NCBI RefSeq assembly: GCF_900188405.1
Contig: NZ_FZOF01000024.1
Span: forward strand, 1 to 64,000
Direction of reading: 5' to 3'
DNA from: Actinacidiphila glaucinigra
GTDB lineage: Bacteria; Actinomycetota; Actinomycetes; Streptomycetales; Streptomycetaceae
DNA length: 64,000 nt
Positions 7,951-17,050 of the stretch are shown one piece after another (within the stretch, counting starts at the first letter, position 1; every line of letters begins with the position of its first letter). The translations under genes were made by a program, and so were the position numbers. The notes below the pieces were generated by a model. The model was not told where the DNA came from. It saw nothing but the letters and a program-made list of their open reading frames with translations, and made no database searches.

Positions 7951-8304
7951 TCAGGTGCAGCGGGGGGCGACGTAACCGTCGCTGCCGGTCAGGATGTTGA
8001 CGTCGGCCACGTACTGGTCCGGGCCGATCCGGTCCCAGATGTTCGACGTGCCGTAGTAGCCGCTCACCGTCTCACCCGGCGTCTGGCAGAAGATCGGCAT
8101 CTTCTGGTCGTAGGGCAGGGTCCTCAGGAGCTGGAAACTCGTGCCGGGGCCGCTGCGCACGTTGACGCGCACCCCGGGGGCTGACGGGTAGTACACGAGG
8201 CTGGGTGCCGCCACGGCTTCGGCGGCGCCTCCCAGGACGAGGAAGACCGCCCCGGCCATCGCGGCCGCACCGGTCACGAGCGCTGCACGCCCGTTCTTGC
8301 TCAA
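7951..8304 (-). CDS. Secreted SH3-like domain protein (paralog 1)
   Basis: 117 aa. Signal peptide with hydrophobic core about residues 9-30 ending AEAVAAP, then one bacterial SH3-like domain with VNVRSGPGTSFQLL. Two Cys in the mature part (FCQTPG and the C-terminal RCT) probably form a disulfide. TTG 8304 is preferred: GGGAGG lies 6 nt upstream and the next paralog starts at the same aligned TTG; GTG 8307 would leave only 3 nt. First of three tandem copies next to a Ser/Thr kinase gene. Bacterial SH3 domains often bind the cell wall; the role here is unknown. Confidence 0.85.
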   Translation of the reverse strand: MSKNGRAALVTGAAAMAGAVFLVLGGAAEAVAAPSLVYYPSAPGVRVNVRSGPGTSFQLLRTLPYDQKMPIFCQTPGETVSGYYGTSNIWDRIGPDQYVADVNILTGSDGYVAPRCT

Positions 8305-8356
8305 CACGTTCCTCCCGCAGTACCGATCCAGGACATCGCGGCGAGACGCCGCCGCG

Positions 8357-8737
8357 TCAGCTGCAGCGCGACGTGACATACCCGTCGCGGCCGGTGTGCA
8401 CGTAGGTGTCGGAGACGTACTGGTTGGTGCCGATGCAGTCCCAGATGTTCGAGGTGCCGTAGTAGCCGCTCTCCGTCGTACCGGGGGTCTGGCAGAAGAG
8501 GGGCACCTTGGCGTCATAAGGGAGGACCTTGACGATGTGATAGTTGCTGCCGGGCCCGGAGCGGACATTGAGACGCACGTCCGGCGCGACCGAGTAGTAG
8601 ATGAGATCGCTCGACGCCGAAGCCGGGGCCGCCGCGGCATCGCCGGCGCCGCCAAGCATCGGGAGCGCCGCCCCGGTCAGCACGGCCACGCCGGAGGCGA
8701 GTACCGCGCGCCTGCTCTTGTCCTTGTTCTCGCTCAA
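8357..8737 (-). CDS. Secreted SH3-like domain protein (paralog 2)
   Basis: 126 aa. It has a basic N-terminus (SENKDKSRRA), a hydrophobic signal segment ending GDAAAAPAS, and one SH3-like domain with LNVRSGPGSNYHIVK. The two mature Cys of paralog 1 are kept and a third appears (IWDCIG where paralogs 1 and 3 have IWDRIG). TTG 8737 has GGAGGA 5 nt upstream; an ATG overlapping it runs into a stop at once. Tandem duplicate of the flanking genes. Confidence 0.85.
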   Translation of the reverse strand: MSENKDKSRRAVLASGVAVLTGAALPMLGGAGDAAAAPASASSDLIYYSVAPDVRLNVRSGPGSNYHIVKVLPYDAKVPLFCQTPGTTESGYYGTSNIWDCIGTNQYVSDTYVHTGRDGYVTSRCS

Positions 8738-8867
8738 CGCATTCCTCCGATGGACGGACCACTTGTGGACGCACACGCCGAGGGCCCCCTGGCAAGCCAC
8801 GGAGCCCGGCGGTGCATGGTGCATGAGGTGCGAGGAGGCGTGACCGTTCCCGGCCCGCGATCCTGTG

Positions 8868-9188
8868 TCAGACGCAGCGTCCGGCGACGTACCCGTCGCT
8901 GCCGGTGTGCACGTACGCGTCGGAGACGTACTGGTTGGGACCGATCCGGTCCCAGATGTTCGAGGTGCCGTAGTAGCCGCTCACCCTCGTACCCGGCGTC
9001 TGGCAGAAGATCGGCACCTTCTGGTCGTACGGCAGGATTTTGACGATCTGGTAGCTGGTGCCCGGACCGCTACGGACGTTGAGCCGCGTATCGGGCGCAA
9101 CGGAGTAGTACACCAAGGAAACGTCGGCGGCGGCCACGGCCTTCTCGTTCTGCTCGGCCGCCGGTTCGTCAAGGCTCTTCTCGGCCAC
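8868..9188 (-). CDS. SH3-like domain protein without signal peptide (paralog 3)
   Basis: 106 aa. The SH3-like domain (LNVRSGPGTSYQIVKILPY) is about as close to paralog 2 as the others, but the N-terminus MAEKSLDEPAAEQNEKAVAA is hydrophilic and acidic, with no signal peptide or membrane segment. GTG 9188 follows GGGGGAG. Either this copy stays in the cytosol, near the kinase encoded divergently, or it uses another export route. The two conserved Cys remain. Confidence 0.82.
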   Translation of the reverse strand: MAEKSLDEPAAEQNEKAVAAADVSLVYYSVAPDTRLNVRSGPGTSYQIVKILPYDQKVPIFCQTPGTRVSGYYGTSNIWDRIGPNQYVSDAYVHTGSDGYVAGRCV

Positions 9189-9311
9189 TGGTTCTCCCCC
9201 GTGAAGATTCACGCTCTGTCAAGTGCAGGCTAGCAATTCGAGCCGTCGTCGTTACGAGGATCCACTAGGCTCACCGAGTTGCGGCTGTGGACGAACACAC
9301 GGGGGTGGGCC

Positions 9312-11492
9312 ATGCCGCCAGTGCGGAGAACCGGGACCGACCCGGAAGCGGAACATCCGGAATACGCGGGGCAGTACCGGCTCGAGGGCCGGCTCGGCTC
9401 CGGCGGCATGGGCGTGGTCCACCTGTCGCGCTCCACCTCGGGCATGCGCCTGGCCGTGAAGGTCGTCCATGAGGAGTTCGCGAAGGACGCCGAGTTCAGG
9501 GCGCGTTTCCGGCAGGAGGTCGCCGCCGCCCGCCTCGTGAGCGGGGCCTTCACCGCGCCCGTCGTCGACGCCGATCCCGAGGCCGAGCGGCCGTGGATGG
9601 CCACGCTGTACATACCCGGGCCGACACTGGCAGCTTTCGTGAAGCGGAACGGTCCGGTGGCACCGGCCCAGGTGCGCTATCTGATGGCGGGCCTCGCCGA
9701 GGCCTTGCGCGATATTCACCGAGCGGGCGTCGTCCACCGGGATCTCAAGCCGAGCAACGTGCTGCTGGCCGCGGACGGTCCGAAAGTGATCGACTTCGGC
9801 ATCTCCCGCCCCTCGGACAGCGAACTGCGCACCGAGACGGGCAAGCTCATCGGGACCCCTCCGTTCATGGCTCCCGAACAGTTCCGGCGACCCCGGTCGG
9901 TGGGCCCGGCAGCCGATGTCTTCGCGATGGCGAGCGTCCTGGTGCACGCCGCCACCGGGCGAAGCCCCTTCGACTCCGACAGCCCGTACATCGTGGCCTA
10001 CCAGGTGGTCCACGACGAGCCCGAATTGACGGGCATACCCGCGGATCTGCTCCCGCTCATCCGGCGTTGCCTCGCCAAGGACCCCGATGACCGGCCCACA
10101 CCGGACGCGTTGATGACCGAGCTCAGGACGATCTCGGCCTCCTACGACACACAGACCTTCAGTGCCTTCGACGTCGAAAGGCTCGACACCGAAGGTCTCA
10201 TCCCCGCGCAGCGCCGGGCCGCCTCCGAGGAATCACGGAGCGCCGGGGAATCCCCGTCCCGTAGGAACTCGGGCAGCGGTGGGCGCGGCATGAGCCGGAT
10301 CGCCGCGGTGGCGGCGACGTCGGCGCTGCTGATCGCCGGAGGCGTCACCGCGATCCAGGTTTACGGCGGCCCCTTCGGCGATGCCCGTCACACGGCAAGC
10401 ACCGCTTCCTCCGTGGGATTTCAGCCCTGGTCCACTTCCCTGCTCGGCGGTACGACGGAGAACGCGCTGGCAGGCTGCACGTATGCGACGCACTTCCTGT
10501 TCTGCTCCCAGCGGGGCGTGAACGCGGCGAAGGTCGACCCGCGCAACGGACTCCTGCAGTGGTCCGTCCACGGCGATGCCGGCGTGGACGACGTACGGAA
10601 GTCGTCCCACCCTCCCGTTCTCGACCACGGGGTCCTGCGCGTGGTCACCCGCGGTGGGAAGCGTCTCGAAGGTCTGGACCCGGCCGACGGCAAGTCGATC
10701 TGGGCACTCGACATCTCCGCCGCCTACGGTGCCTTCTACGATGCCGCCGATTCGGTGCTGCTCGTGGGGCGCGACGGTTCGGTGACCGCCGTCGACGGCC
10801 GGACCGGCACAGAGCGGTGGCACAAGAAACTGCATGGTCATTCGCTGCCGGTCTTCACGACGCTCCAGGGCTCCGCAACCGCTTATGCCACCGAGGTCTC
10901 GGATGACGGCAAGCACACCTTGGTGAGCTCGGTGGACCCGGCTGACGGAAAGCTGTCGGGGCAGCACCGCCTCGACGGGGACCTCGACGTCGTCGGGGCT
11001 TCCGCTTCCGGTGTCTACCTCGCCTCCTCCGACGCGTACTCCCGTACCGACGCCATTCTCCGACTGGACCTGCGCGACGGCACGACCAGGCGTTTCCCCC
11101 TCGCCAAACCGCTGGACGCCGCACAGGCGGTGGTCCGCGATGACGTGGTGTACGTACTGGGGTACGGCGGCACGCTGCTGGCCGTCGACACCGGTGGTTC
11201 GGGCGGGTCCAAGGCGCGGGCCCGGTCCTGGCGACTGGAGACCTCGGTCAGCGACGGCTCCCGGCCCGTCGTCGTGGGAGACCGTCTGTACCTCTCCTCC
11301 AGCGACGGACGGTTGCTCGCCGTCGACACCGAGCGGGGCGTGTTCCTCGGGCAGACGAAACCCCGCCTGGGCGACGGTCCCGGCAACACCGAGTCCCCGC
11401 CCTCCCCCCTCGTGGCCGACGGGAAGGTGTTCGCGACCGCGCCCGACGGCAGCGTGTTCGCCGTGGACGCAGAGGACCCCTCTCGCTGGTGA
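9312..11492 (+). CDS. Ser/Thr protein kinase with extracytoplasmic beta-propeller
   Basis: 726 aa. Cytoplasmic Hanks-type kinase domain (about residues 20-280): Gly loop GSGGMG, AVKVV lysine, HRDLKPSN catalytic loop, DFGIS and APEQ. A single membrane helix lies about residues 330-350. The outer part has PQQ-like propeller repeats such as DGRTGTERWH and DPADGK (about 370-720), a layout used to sense an external ligand or the cell wall. ATG 9312 follows GGGGG; an in-frame TTG at 9279 with TAGGCT 7 nt upstream is an alternative leaderless start. Divergent from the three SH3-protein genes, which are candidate partners by position only. Confidence 0.92.
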   Translation: MPPVRRTGTDPEAEHPEYAGQYRLEGRLGSGGMGVVHLSRSTSGMRLAVKVVHEEFAKDAEFRARFRQEVAAARLVSGAFTAPVVDADPEAERPWMATLYIPGPTLAAFVKRNGPVAPAQVRYLMAGLAEALRDIHRAGVVHRDLKPSNVLLAADGPKVIDFGISRPSDSELRTETGKLIGTPPFMAPEQFRRPRSVGPAADVFAMASVLVHAATGRSPFDSDSPYIVAYQVVHDEPELTGIPADLLPLIRRCLAKDPDDRPTPDALMTELRTISASYDTQTFSAFDVERLDTEGLIPAQRRAASEESRSAGESPSRRNSGSGGRGMSRIAAVAATSALLIAGGVTAIQVYGGPFGDARHTASTASSVGFQPWSTSLLGGTTENALAGCTYATHFLFCSQRGVNAAKVDPRNGLLQWSVHGDAGVDDVRKSSHPPVLDHGVLRVVTRGGKRLEGLDPADGKSIWALDISAAYGAFYDAADSVLLVGRDGSVTAVDGRTGTERWHKKLHGHSLPVFTTLQGSATAYATEVSDDGKHTLVSSVDPADGKLSGQHRLDGDLDVVGASASGVYLASSDAYSRTDAILRLDLRDGTTRRFPLAKPLDAAQAVVRDDVVYVLGYGGTLLAVDTGGSGGSKARARSWRLETSVSDGSRPVVVGDRLYLSSSDGRLLAVDTERGVFLGQTKPRLGDGPGNTESPPSPLVADGKVFATAPDGSVFAVDAEDPSRW

Positions 11493-11550
11493 TCACGGGG
11501 ATCGGCGGAAGGGGTCCCTGGGGACGGCGGCGGGTCCGGATGTGCCGGGG

Positions 11551-13404
11551 TCAGCGCTCGAGCTTGGAGACGTCGCGGACGGCGCCCTTGTCGGCGCTGG
11601 TGGCCATCGCGGCGTAGGCCTTGAGGGCCAGGGAGACCTTGCGGTCGCGGGCCTTGGGGGCGTACGCGCCGCCGAGGGCGGTACGGCGGGCGGCCAGTTC
11701 CTCCTCGGGGACGAGGAGTTCGATGCTGCGGCCGGGGATGTCGATGCGGATGCGGTCGCCGTCCTCGACGAGGGCGATCGTGCCGCCGGAGGCCGCCTCG
11801 GGGGAGGCGTGGCCGATGGAGAGTCCGGAGGTGCCTCCGGAGAAGCGGCCGTCGGTGATCAGGGCACACGACTTGCCGAGGCCGCGGCCCTTGAGGAAGG
11901 AGGTGGGGTAGAGCATCTCCTGCATGCCGGGGCCGCCCTTGGGGCCCTCGTAGCGGATGACGACGACGTCGCCCTCCGTGATCTCCTTGCGGAGGATCTT
12001 GTCGACGGCCTCCTCCTGGGACTCGCAGACCACGGCCGGGCCCTCGAAGGTCCAGATGGACTCGTCCACGCCCGCGGTCTTCACCACGCAGCCGTCGACG
12101 GCGAGGTTGCCGTGCAGCACCGCCAGGCCGCCGTCCTTGGAGTAGGCGTGCTCGACGGAGCGGATGCAGCCCTCCGCGGCGTCGGTGTCCAGGGCCTCCC
12201 AGCGCTCGGACTGGGAGAAGGCCTCCGCGGAGCGGACGCAGCCGGGGGCGGCGTGCCACAGTTCCTCGGCCTCGGCGGAGGGGGAGCCGCCGCGGACGTC
12301 CCAGGTCTTGAGCCAGTCGGCGAGGGAGGGGGAGTGGACCGCGTGGACGTCCTCGTTGAGCAGGCCGCCGCGGTGGAGCTCGCCCAGCAGGGCGGGGATG
12401 CCGCCGGCGCGGTGCACGTCCTCCATGTAGTACGTACGGCTCTTCGCGACGTTGGGCGCGACCTTGGCGAGGCACGGCACCCGGCGCGAGACGGCGTCGA
12501 TGTCGGTCAGGCCGAAGGGGACGCCGGCCTCCTGGGCCGCGGCGAGCAGGTGGAGGATCGTGTTGGTGGAGCCGCCCATGGCGATGTCGAGGGCCATCGC
12601 GTTCTCGAAGGCGTCGAAAGTGGCGATGGAGCGCGGCAGCACCGACTCGTCGTCCTGCTCGTAGTAGCGCCGGGTGAGGTCGACGACGGTGCGGCCGGCG
12701 TCCTCGTACAGCGCTTTGCGGGCCGTGTGGGTGGCCAGGACCGAGCCGTTGCCGGGCAGCGACAGGCCCATCGCCTCGGTGAGGCAGTTCATCGAGTTGG
12801 CGGTGAACATGCCGGAACACGAGCCACAGGTGGGACAGGCGTTCTCCTCGATGCGGAGGATGTCCTCGTCGGAGACCTTGTCGTTGACGGCGTCGGCGAT
12901 CGCGTCGATCAGGTCGAGCGTGCGCACCGTGCCGTCGACGAGGGTGGCGCGGCCGGCCTCCATGGGGCCGCCGGAGACGAAGACGGTGGGGATGTTGAGG
13001 CGCAGGGCCGCCATCAGCATGCCCGGGGTGATCTTGTCGCAGTTGGAGATGCAGATCAGCGCGTCGGCGCAGTGCGCCTCGACCATGTACTCGACGGAGT
13101 CGGCGATCAGGTCGCGGGAGGGCAGCGAGTAGAGCATGCCGCCGTGGCCCATGGCGATGCCGTCGTCGACGGCGATCGTGTTGAACTCGCGCGGCACGGC
13201 GCCCGCGGCCTTGATCGCCTCGCTGACGATGCGGCCGACGGGCTGCAGGTGGGTGTGCCCGGGCACGAACTCCGTGAAGCTGTTGGCCACCGCGATGATC
13301 GGCTTGCCGATGTCCTCGCTCGCTACGCCCGAGGCCCGCATGAGGGCGCGGGCGCCCGCCATGTTGCGGCCGTGGGTGACTGTGCGGGACCTCAGCTCGG
13401 GCAC
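11551..13404 (-). CDS. ilvD: Dihydroxy-acid dehydratase
   Basis: 617 aa. Converts 2,3-dihydroxy-isovalerate and -methylvalerate to the 2-keto acids in branched-chain amino-acid synthesis. Cluster-ligand motifs ISNCDKITPGM and TCGSCSGMF are present (Cys about residues 122 and 195), as are GRFSGGTSG and MQEMLYPTS. GTG 13404 has GGGAG 8 nt upstream; GTG 13413 is possible. The 171-nt region upstream holds GTCCG-N5-CGGAC (around 13470-13485), a possible operator, and a TACGCT -10-like box near 13442. Confidence 0.96.
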   Translation of the reverse strand: MPELRSRTVTHGRNMAGARALMRASGVASEDIGKPIIAVANSFTEFVPGHTHLQPVGRIVSEAIKAAGAVPREFNTIAVDDGIAMGHGGMLYSLPSRDLIADSVEYMVEAHCADALICISNCDKITPGMLMAALRLNIPTVFVSGGPMEAGRATLVDGTVRTLDLIDAIADAVNDKVSDEDILRIEENACPTCGSCSGMFTANSMNCLTEAMGLSLPGNGSVLATHTARKALYEDAGRTVVDLTRRYYEQDDESVLPRSIATFDAFENAMALDIAMGGSTNTILHLLAAAQEAGVPFGLTDIDAVSRRVPCLAKVAPNVAKSRTYYMEDVHRAGGIPALLGELHRGGLLNEDVHAVHSPSLADWLKTWDVRGGSPSAEAEELWHAAPGCVRSAEAFSQSERWEALDTDAAEGCIRSVEHAYSKDGGLAVLHGNLAVDGCVVKTAGVDESIWTFEGPAVVCESQEEAVDKILRKEITEGDVVVIRYEGPKGGPGMQEMLYPTSFLKGRGLGKSCALITDGRFSGGTSGLSIGHASPEAASGGTIALVEDGDRIRIDIPGRSIELLVPEEELAARRTALGGAYAPKARDRKVSLALKAYAAMATSADKGAVRDVSKLER

Positions 13405-13575
13405 GGGGACCACTCCCTACGTTTCCATCCGGAGCCTTCGAGCGTACGCCTCCGGTCGCGGCGGACGGCGGTGTGTCCGTATTGCGGACGGCGATTCCAC
13501 GGTGTGGATGACGCTCCGGGGCCGGCCGCGACGGGGTGCCCTCCCCGTTGTCGACCCGTTCGCCGTGGTGCCGGC

Positions 13576-14211
13576 TCAGCCCGTGACGGGTCCCGGATCG
13601 GTCAGATAGCGCTGGAGCGTCGGCGCGACGAGGGCGACGACCTCCTCCATGTCCGCCGAGGCCAGCGGCTCGATCCTGATGACGTAGCGCATCATCGCGA
13701 TGCCGATCATCTGGGCGCCCGCGAGTTCCGCGCGGAGCCGGGGCTCGGGGACCTTCAGCTCCGACGCGACCCGTTCCAGCAGCCGCCGCAGGACGATGCC
13801 GCGCAGCACGGCGGCGGCGGTGTCGTTCGTCACGGCGGAGCGGAGGATCGCCAGCATGGGGGCCCGGGAGACCGGGTTCTCCCAGATGGCGACGAAGAAG
13901 CGGGCCAGCCGCTCGCCGACGCCCTCGGGGCCGGCCGCGAGGACGTCGGGGACGCCGAAGGCGGGCTCGAAGCTCAGCTCGATGGACGCGGCGAAGATCT
14001 GCTCCTTCGCCCCGAAGTAGTGGTGCACCAGCGAGGAGTCCACGCCCGCGGACTTGGCGATGGAGCGGATCGAGGTCTTGTCGTAGCCGCGGGCGGAGAA
14101 CTCCTCGCGGGCCGCGGCGAGGATCCGGTCGCGGGTCTCCGGGGTGCCCGAGCGGCTCCCGGCGGGGCGGCCGCGGCCGCGCCTGCCGGTACCGCCGTCT
14201 TCCGGGGCCAT
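13576..14211 (-). CDS. TetR-family transcriptional regulator
   Basis: 211 aa. The N-terminal helix-turn-helix spans about residues 28-75 (RILAAAREEFSARGYDKTS, SVDSSLVHHYFGAK-type recognition helix). The C-terminal ligand domain is typical of Streptomyces TetR proteins. Its ATG overlaps the TGA of the upstream isomerase gene by one base, so the two form an operon. It could regulate that gene; the ligand is unknown. Confidence 0.93.
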   Translation of the reverse strand: MAPEDGGTGRRGRGRPAGSRSGTPETRDRILAAAREEFSARGYDKTSIRSIAKSAGVDSSLVHHYFGAKEQIFAASIELSFEPAFGVPDVLAAGPEGVGERLARFFVAIWENPVSRAPMLAILRSAVTNDTAAAVLRGIVLRRLLERVASELKVPEPRLRAELAGAQMIGIAMMRYVIRIEPLASADMEEVVALVAPTLQRYLTDPGPVTG

Positions 14212-15053
14212 CAGCGCACCCGCGCGGCCGCGGCCAGGTGCAGCCGGGTGAAGGCCAGCGCCTCGGCGAGGTCCGCCTCGCGCTCGGCGGCCGACATCGC
14301 GCGCCGGGTGTTGACCTCGATCACCACGTGGCCGTCGAAACCGCGCGAGGCCAGGCCCTCCAGCACCTCGGCGCAGGGCTGCTTGCCGCGTCCGGGCACC
14401 AGGTGCTCGTCCTTGCCGGAACCGCTGCCGTCGGCCAGGTGGACATGGCCGAGCCGGTCGCCCATGCGGTCGAGCATCTCCAGCGTCTCGGTCCTGGCCG
14501 TGGCGGTGTGCGAGAGGTCGATGGTGAAGTGCCGGTAGTCGTCCGTGGTGGGGTCCCAGTCGGGGGCGTACGCGAGCATCTCCCGGTCGCGGTAGCGCCA
14601 CGGGTACATGTTCTCGACGGCGAACCGTACGTCGGTCTCGTTCGCCATCCGCCAGATGCCGGCGACGAACTCCCGCGCGTAGCTGCGCTGCCAGCGGAAC
14701 GGCGGGTGGACGACCACGGTCGAGGCGCCCAGCTTCTCCGCCGCCGCCTGGGCCCGCTGCAGCTTCACCCACGGGTCGGTGGACCAGACCCGCTGGGTGA
14801 TCAGCAGGCAGGGCGCGTGCACCGCCAGGATCGGGACGGCGTGGTAGTCCGACAGCCGGCGCAGGGCCTCGATGTCCTGGCTGACCGGGTCGGTCCACAC
14901 CATCACCTCGACGCCGTCGTAGCCCAGCCGGGCCGCGATCTCGAAGGCCGTCGCGGTGGACTCGGGGTAGACCGAGGCCGTGGACAGCGCGACCTTCGCG
15001 TCCGGTACGCGCACGGTGTGTCCGTTCGGGTCCACAGGGTCAGGGGCTGCCAC
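14211..15053 (-). CDS. Sugar phosphate isomerase/epimerase, TIM-barrel family
   Basis: About 267-280 aa, xylose-isomerase-like/AP endonuclease 2 superfamily. Metal-ligand positions are consistent with FAVENMYPW (Glu), VVVHPPF (His), FTIDLSHTA (Asp/His), GHVHLADG and VVIEVNTR (Glu). The start is uncertain: GTG 15053 or GTG 15014, neither with a strong ribosome-binding site. Translationally coupled to the TetR gene. Substrate unknown. Confidence 0.88.
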   Translation of the reverse strand: MAAPDPVDPNGHTVRVPDAKVALSTASVYPESTATAFEIAARLGYDGVEVMVWTDPVSQDIEALRRLSDYHAVPILAVHAPCLLITQRVWSTDPWVKLQRAQAAAEKLGASTVVVHPPFRWQRSYAREFVAGIWRMANETDVRFAVENMYPWRYRDREMLAYAPDWDPTTDDYRHFTIDLSHTATARTETLEMLDRMGDRLGHVHLADGSGSGKDEHLVPGRGKQPCAEVLEGLASRGFDGHVVIEVNTRRAMSAAEREADLAEALAFTRLHLAAAARVR

Positions 15054-15170
15054 GGGGAACAGCGTACGGCGGCCGGTCGGCCGAGCGGCACATCGCACCC
15101 GGCCGACGTGACGCGATCGACACGCGGGTGGCGCACCGGCCCCGCGGCCGGCGCGGGGTGTGCGCCGCCC

Positions 15171-16109
15171 TCAGCCCCGGTCGCTCGTCATCAGGTCGAG
15201 GCGGCGCAGGATGACGCCCTCGCGCAGCGCCCACGGGCAGACCTCCAGTTCGGTGACCCCGAACAGGTCCATCGCCGCGTCCGCGACCAGCGCCCCGGCC
15301 AGCAACTGGCGGGCCCGGCCCTCCGACACGCCCGGGAGCTCCCGGCGGGCGCCCTCGGTCATGGCGGCCAGCCGCGGCACCCACTCCTCCAGCGTCCTGC
15401 GGGTGAGCGTGCGCTGCACGTACAGGCCGTCGGCGGAACGCGCCGCGCCCGCGATCCGGGCCAGCTGCTTGAAGGTCTTGGAGGTGCCCACCACGTGGTC
15501 GGGCGCGCCGAGCCGGCTGAACTCGGCGACGGTGCGGGCGATCTCGGCCCGTACGTGCTTGCGCAGGCCGCGCACGTCGTCGGCGGTGGGCGGGTCGCCG
15601 GGGAGCCAGCCGCTGGTGAGCCGGCCGGCGCCGAGCGGCAGGGAGACCGCGGCGTCCGGGTCCTCGTCCATGCCGTACGCGACCTCCAGGGAGCCGCCGC
15701 CGATGTCCAGCATGAGCAGCCGGCCGGAGGACCAGCCGAACCAGCGGCGGGCGGCGAGGAAGGTGAGCCGCGCCTCGTCCTCCCCGGACAGCACGGTCAG
15801 GTTGACCCCGGTCTCCGCGGCGACCCGCGCGAGCACCTGCTCGCCGTTGGCCGCCTCGCGCACCGCGCTGGTGGCGAAGGGCAGGACGTCCTCGACTCCC
15901 TTGTCCTCGGCGACGACCAGGGCCTCGGCGACCTGGGCGACCAGCCGTCGCACGCCGTCCTCGCGGATCGCGCCGTCCTCGTCCAGCAGCTCCGCCAGCC
16001 GCAGCTCCGCCTTGTGGGAGTAGGCGGGGAGCGGGCGCGCGCCCGGGTGCGCGTCCATGACCAGAAGGTGGACGGTATTCGAACCCACGTCGAGGACACC
16101 GAGTCTCAT
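15171..16109 (-). CDS. Ppx/GppA-family phosphatase
   Basis: 312 aa. Actin-like ATPase fold enzymes that hydrolyse polyphosphate or pppGpp. Phosphate-binding motif 1 is VLDVGSNTVHLLV (residues 5-17) and motif 2 is LMLDIGGGSLEVAYG (about 134-148). It lacks the long C-terminal HD domain of E. coli Ppx, as is usual in actinobacteria. Whether polyP or pppGpp is the true substrate cannot be decided from sequence. Confidence 0.92.
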   Translation of the reverse strand: MRLGVLDVGSNTVHLLVMDAHPGARPLPAYSHKAELRLAELLDEDGAIREDGVRRLVAQVAEALVVAEDKGVEDVLPFATSAVREAANGEQVLARVAAETGVNLTVLSGEDEARLTFLAARRWFGWSSGRLLMLDIGGGSLEVAYGMDEDPDAAVSLPLGAGRLTSGWLPGDPPTADDVRGLRKHVRAEIARTVAEFSRLGAPDHVVGTSKTFKQLARIAGAARSADGLYVQRTLTRRTLEEWVPRLAAMTEGARRELPGVSEGRARQLLAGALVADAAMDLFGVTELEVCPWALREGVILRRLDLMTSDRG

Positions 16110-16210
16110 GCCCGGAACGCTACTGCGCCGGGCTCGGACCGGGGACATGCGGGGTATGGGCACCTGCGCGGGTGACCACTCGAGAAGCTTCACATGCTTA
16201 CCCTGACATC

Positions 16211-17032
16211 GTGGCGAAGGTGAAAAAGGCGACGAAGCGGCAGCATCACCCGGACGTGTCGGACGAGGTCGGGCTCGATTTCCCGCGCGCATGGGTCGAG
16301 TTCCCCGATCCGGCCGACGAGGAACAGGTCTTCCGGTGCGACCTGACGTGGCTCACCTCACGGTGGAACTGCGTCTTCGGCCGCGGCTGCGAGGGCATCG
16401 AGGCGGGCCGGGCGAGCGACGGGTGCTGCACCCTGGGCGCGCACTTCTCGGACGACGACGACGAGAAGCGCGTCGCGAGGAATGTGGAACGGCTCACCCC
16501 CGAGCTGTGGCAGTTCCACGCGGTCGGCGAGGAGGACGGCTGGACCGAGGTCAACGAGGACGGCGACCGGCAGACCCGGCGGCACCAGGGTGCCTGCATC
16601 TTCCTCAACCGCCCCGGCTTCCCCGCGGGCTCCGGCTGCGCGCTGCACACCCTGGCGCTCCGGGAGGGCCGCGAGCCGCTGGAGACCAAGCCGGACGTGT
16701 GCTGGCAGCTGCCGATCCGGCGGACGTACGACTGGGTGGACCGCCCCGACGACACGCGGGTGCTGATGATCTCGATCGGCGAGTACGACCGGCGCGGCTG
16801 GGGCCCCGGCGGGCACGACCTGCACTGGTGGTGCACGGGGGCGCGGTCCGCGCACGGCGCGGGCGAACCGGTCTACGTCTCCTACCGGGCGGAACTCACG
16901 GAGCTGATGGGGCCGCGGGGCTACGCCCGGCTCGTCGAGCTGTGCGAGCAGCGGCTCGCCTCGCTGCTGCCGATGGCGCCGCACCCCGCGGATCCGGCGG
17001 CGGACACGCACGACCCGGGCGAGGACGCCTGA
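16211..17032 (+). CDS. Cys-rich conserved protein, possible metal cluster
   Basis: 273 aa with ten or more Cys, grouped as WNCVFGRGC, DGCCTLG, GACIFLNR, GSGCALH, DVCWQLP and WWCTG. The spacing recalls YkgJ/DUF3109-type proteins that may hold zinc or an iron-sulfur cluster. No signal peptide. GTG 16211 has no ribosome-binding site but TACCCT (16199-16204) lies 6 nt upstream, so it may be leaderless; an in-frame GTG at 16172 is the alternative. Biochemical role unknown. Confidence 0.82.
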   Translation: MAKVKKATKRQHHPDVSDEVGLDFPRAWVEFPDPADEEQVFRCDLTWLTSRWNCVFGRGCEGIEAGRASDGCCTLGAHFSDDDDEKRVARNVERLTPELWQFHAVGEEDGWTEVNEDGDRQTRRHQGACIFLNRPGFPAGSGCALHTLALREGREPLETKPDVCWQLPIRRTYDWVDRPDDTRVLMISIGEYDRRGWGPGGHDLHWWCTGARSAHGAGEPVYVSYRAELTELMGPRGYARLVELCEQRLASLLPMAPHPADPAADTHDPGEDA

Positions 17033-17050
17033 GCCGGGCCCAGACGACGT

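Noticed and set aside
11011..14538. 1175-codon plus-strand ORF across ilvD and tetR
   Set aside because: Long open frames opposite GC-rich genes are expected in Streptomyces; ilvD and tetR motifs on the minus strand are unambiguous.
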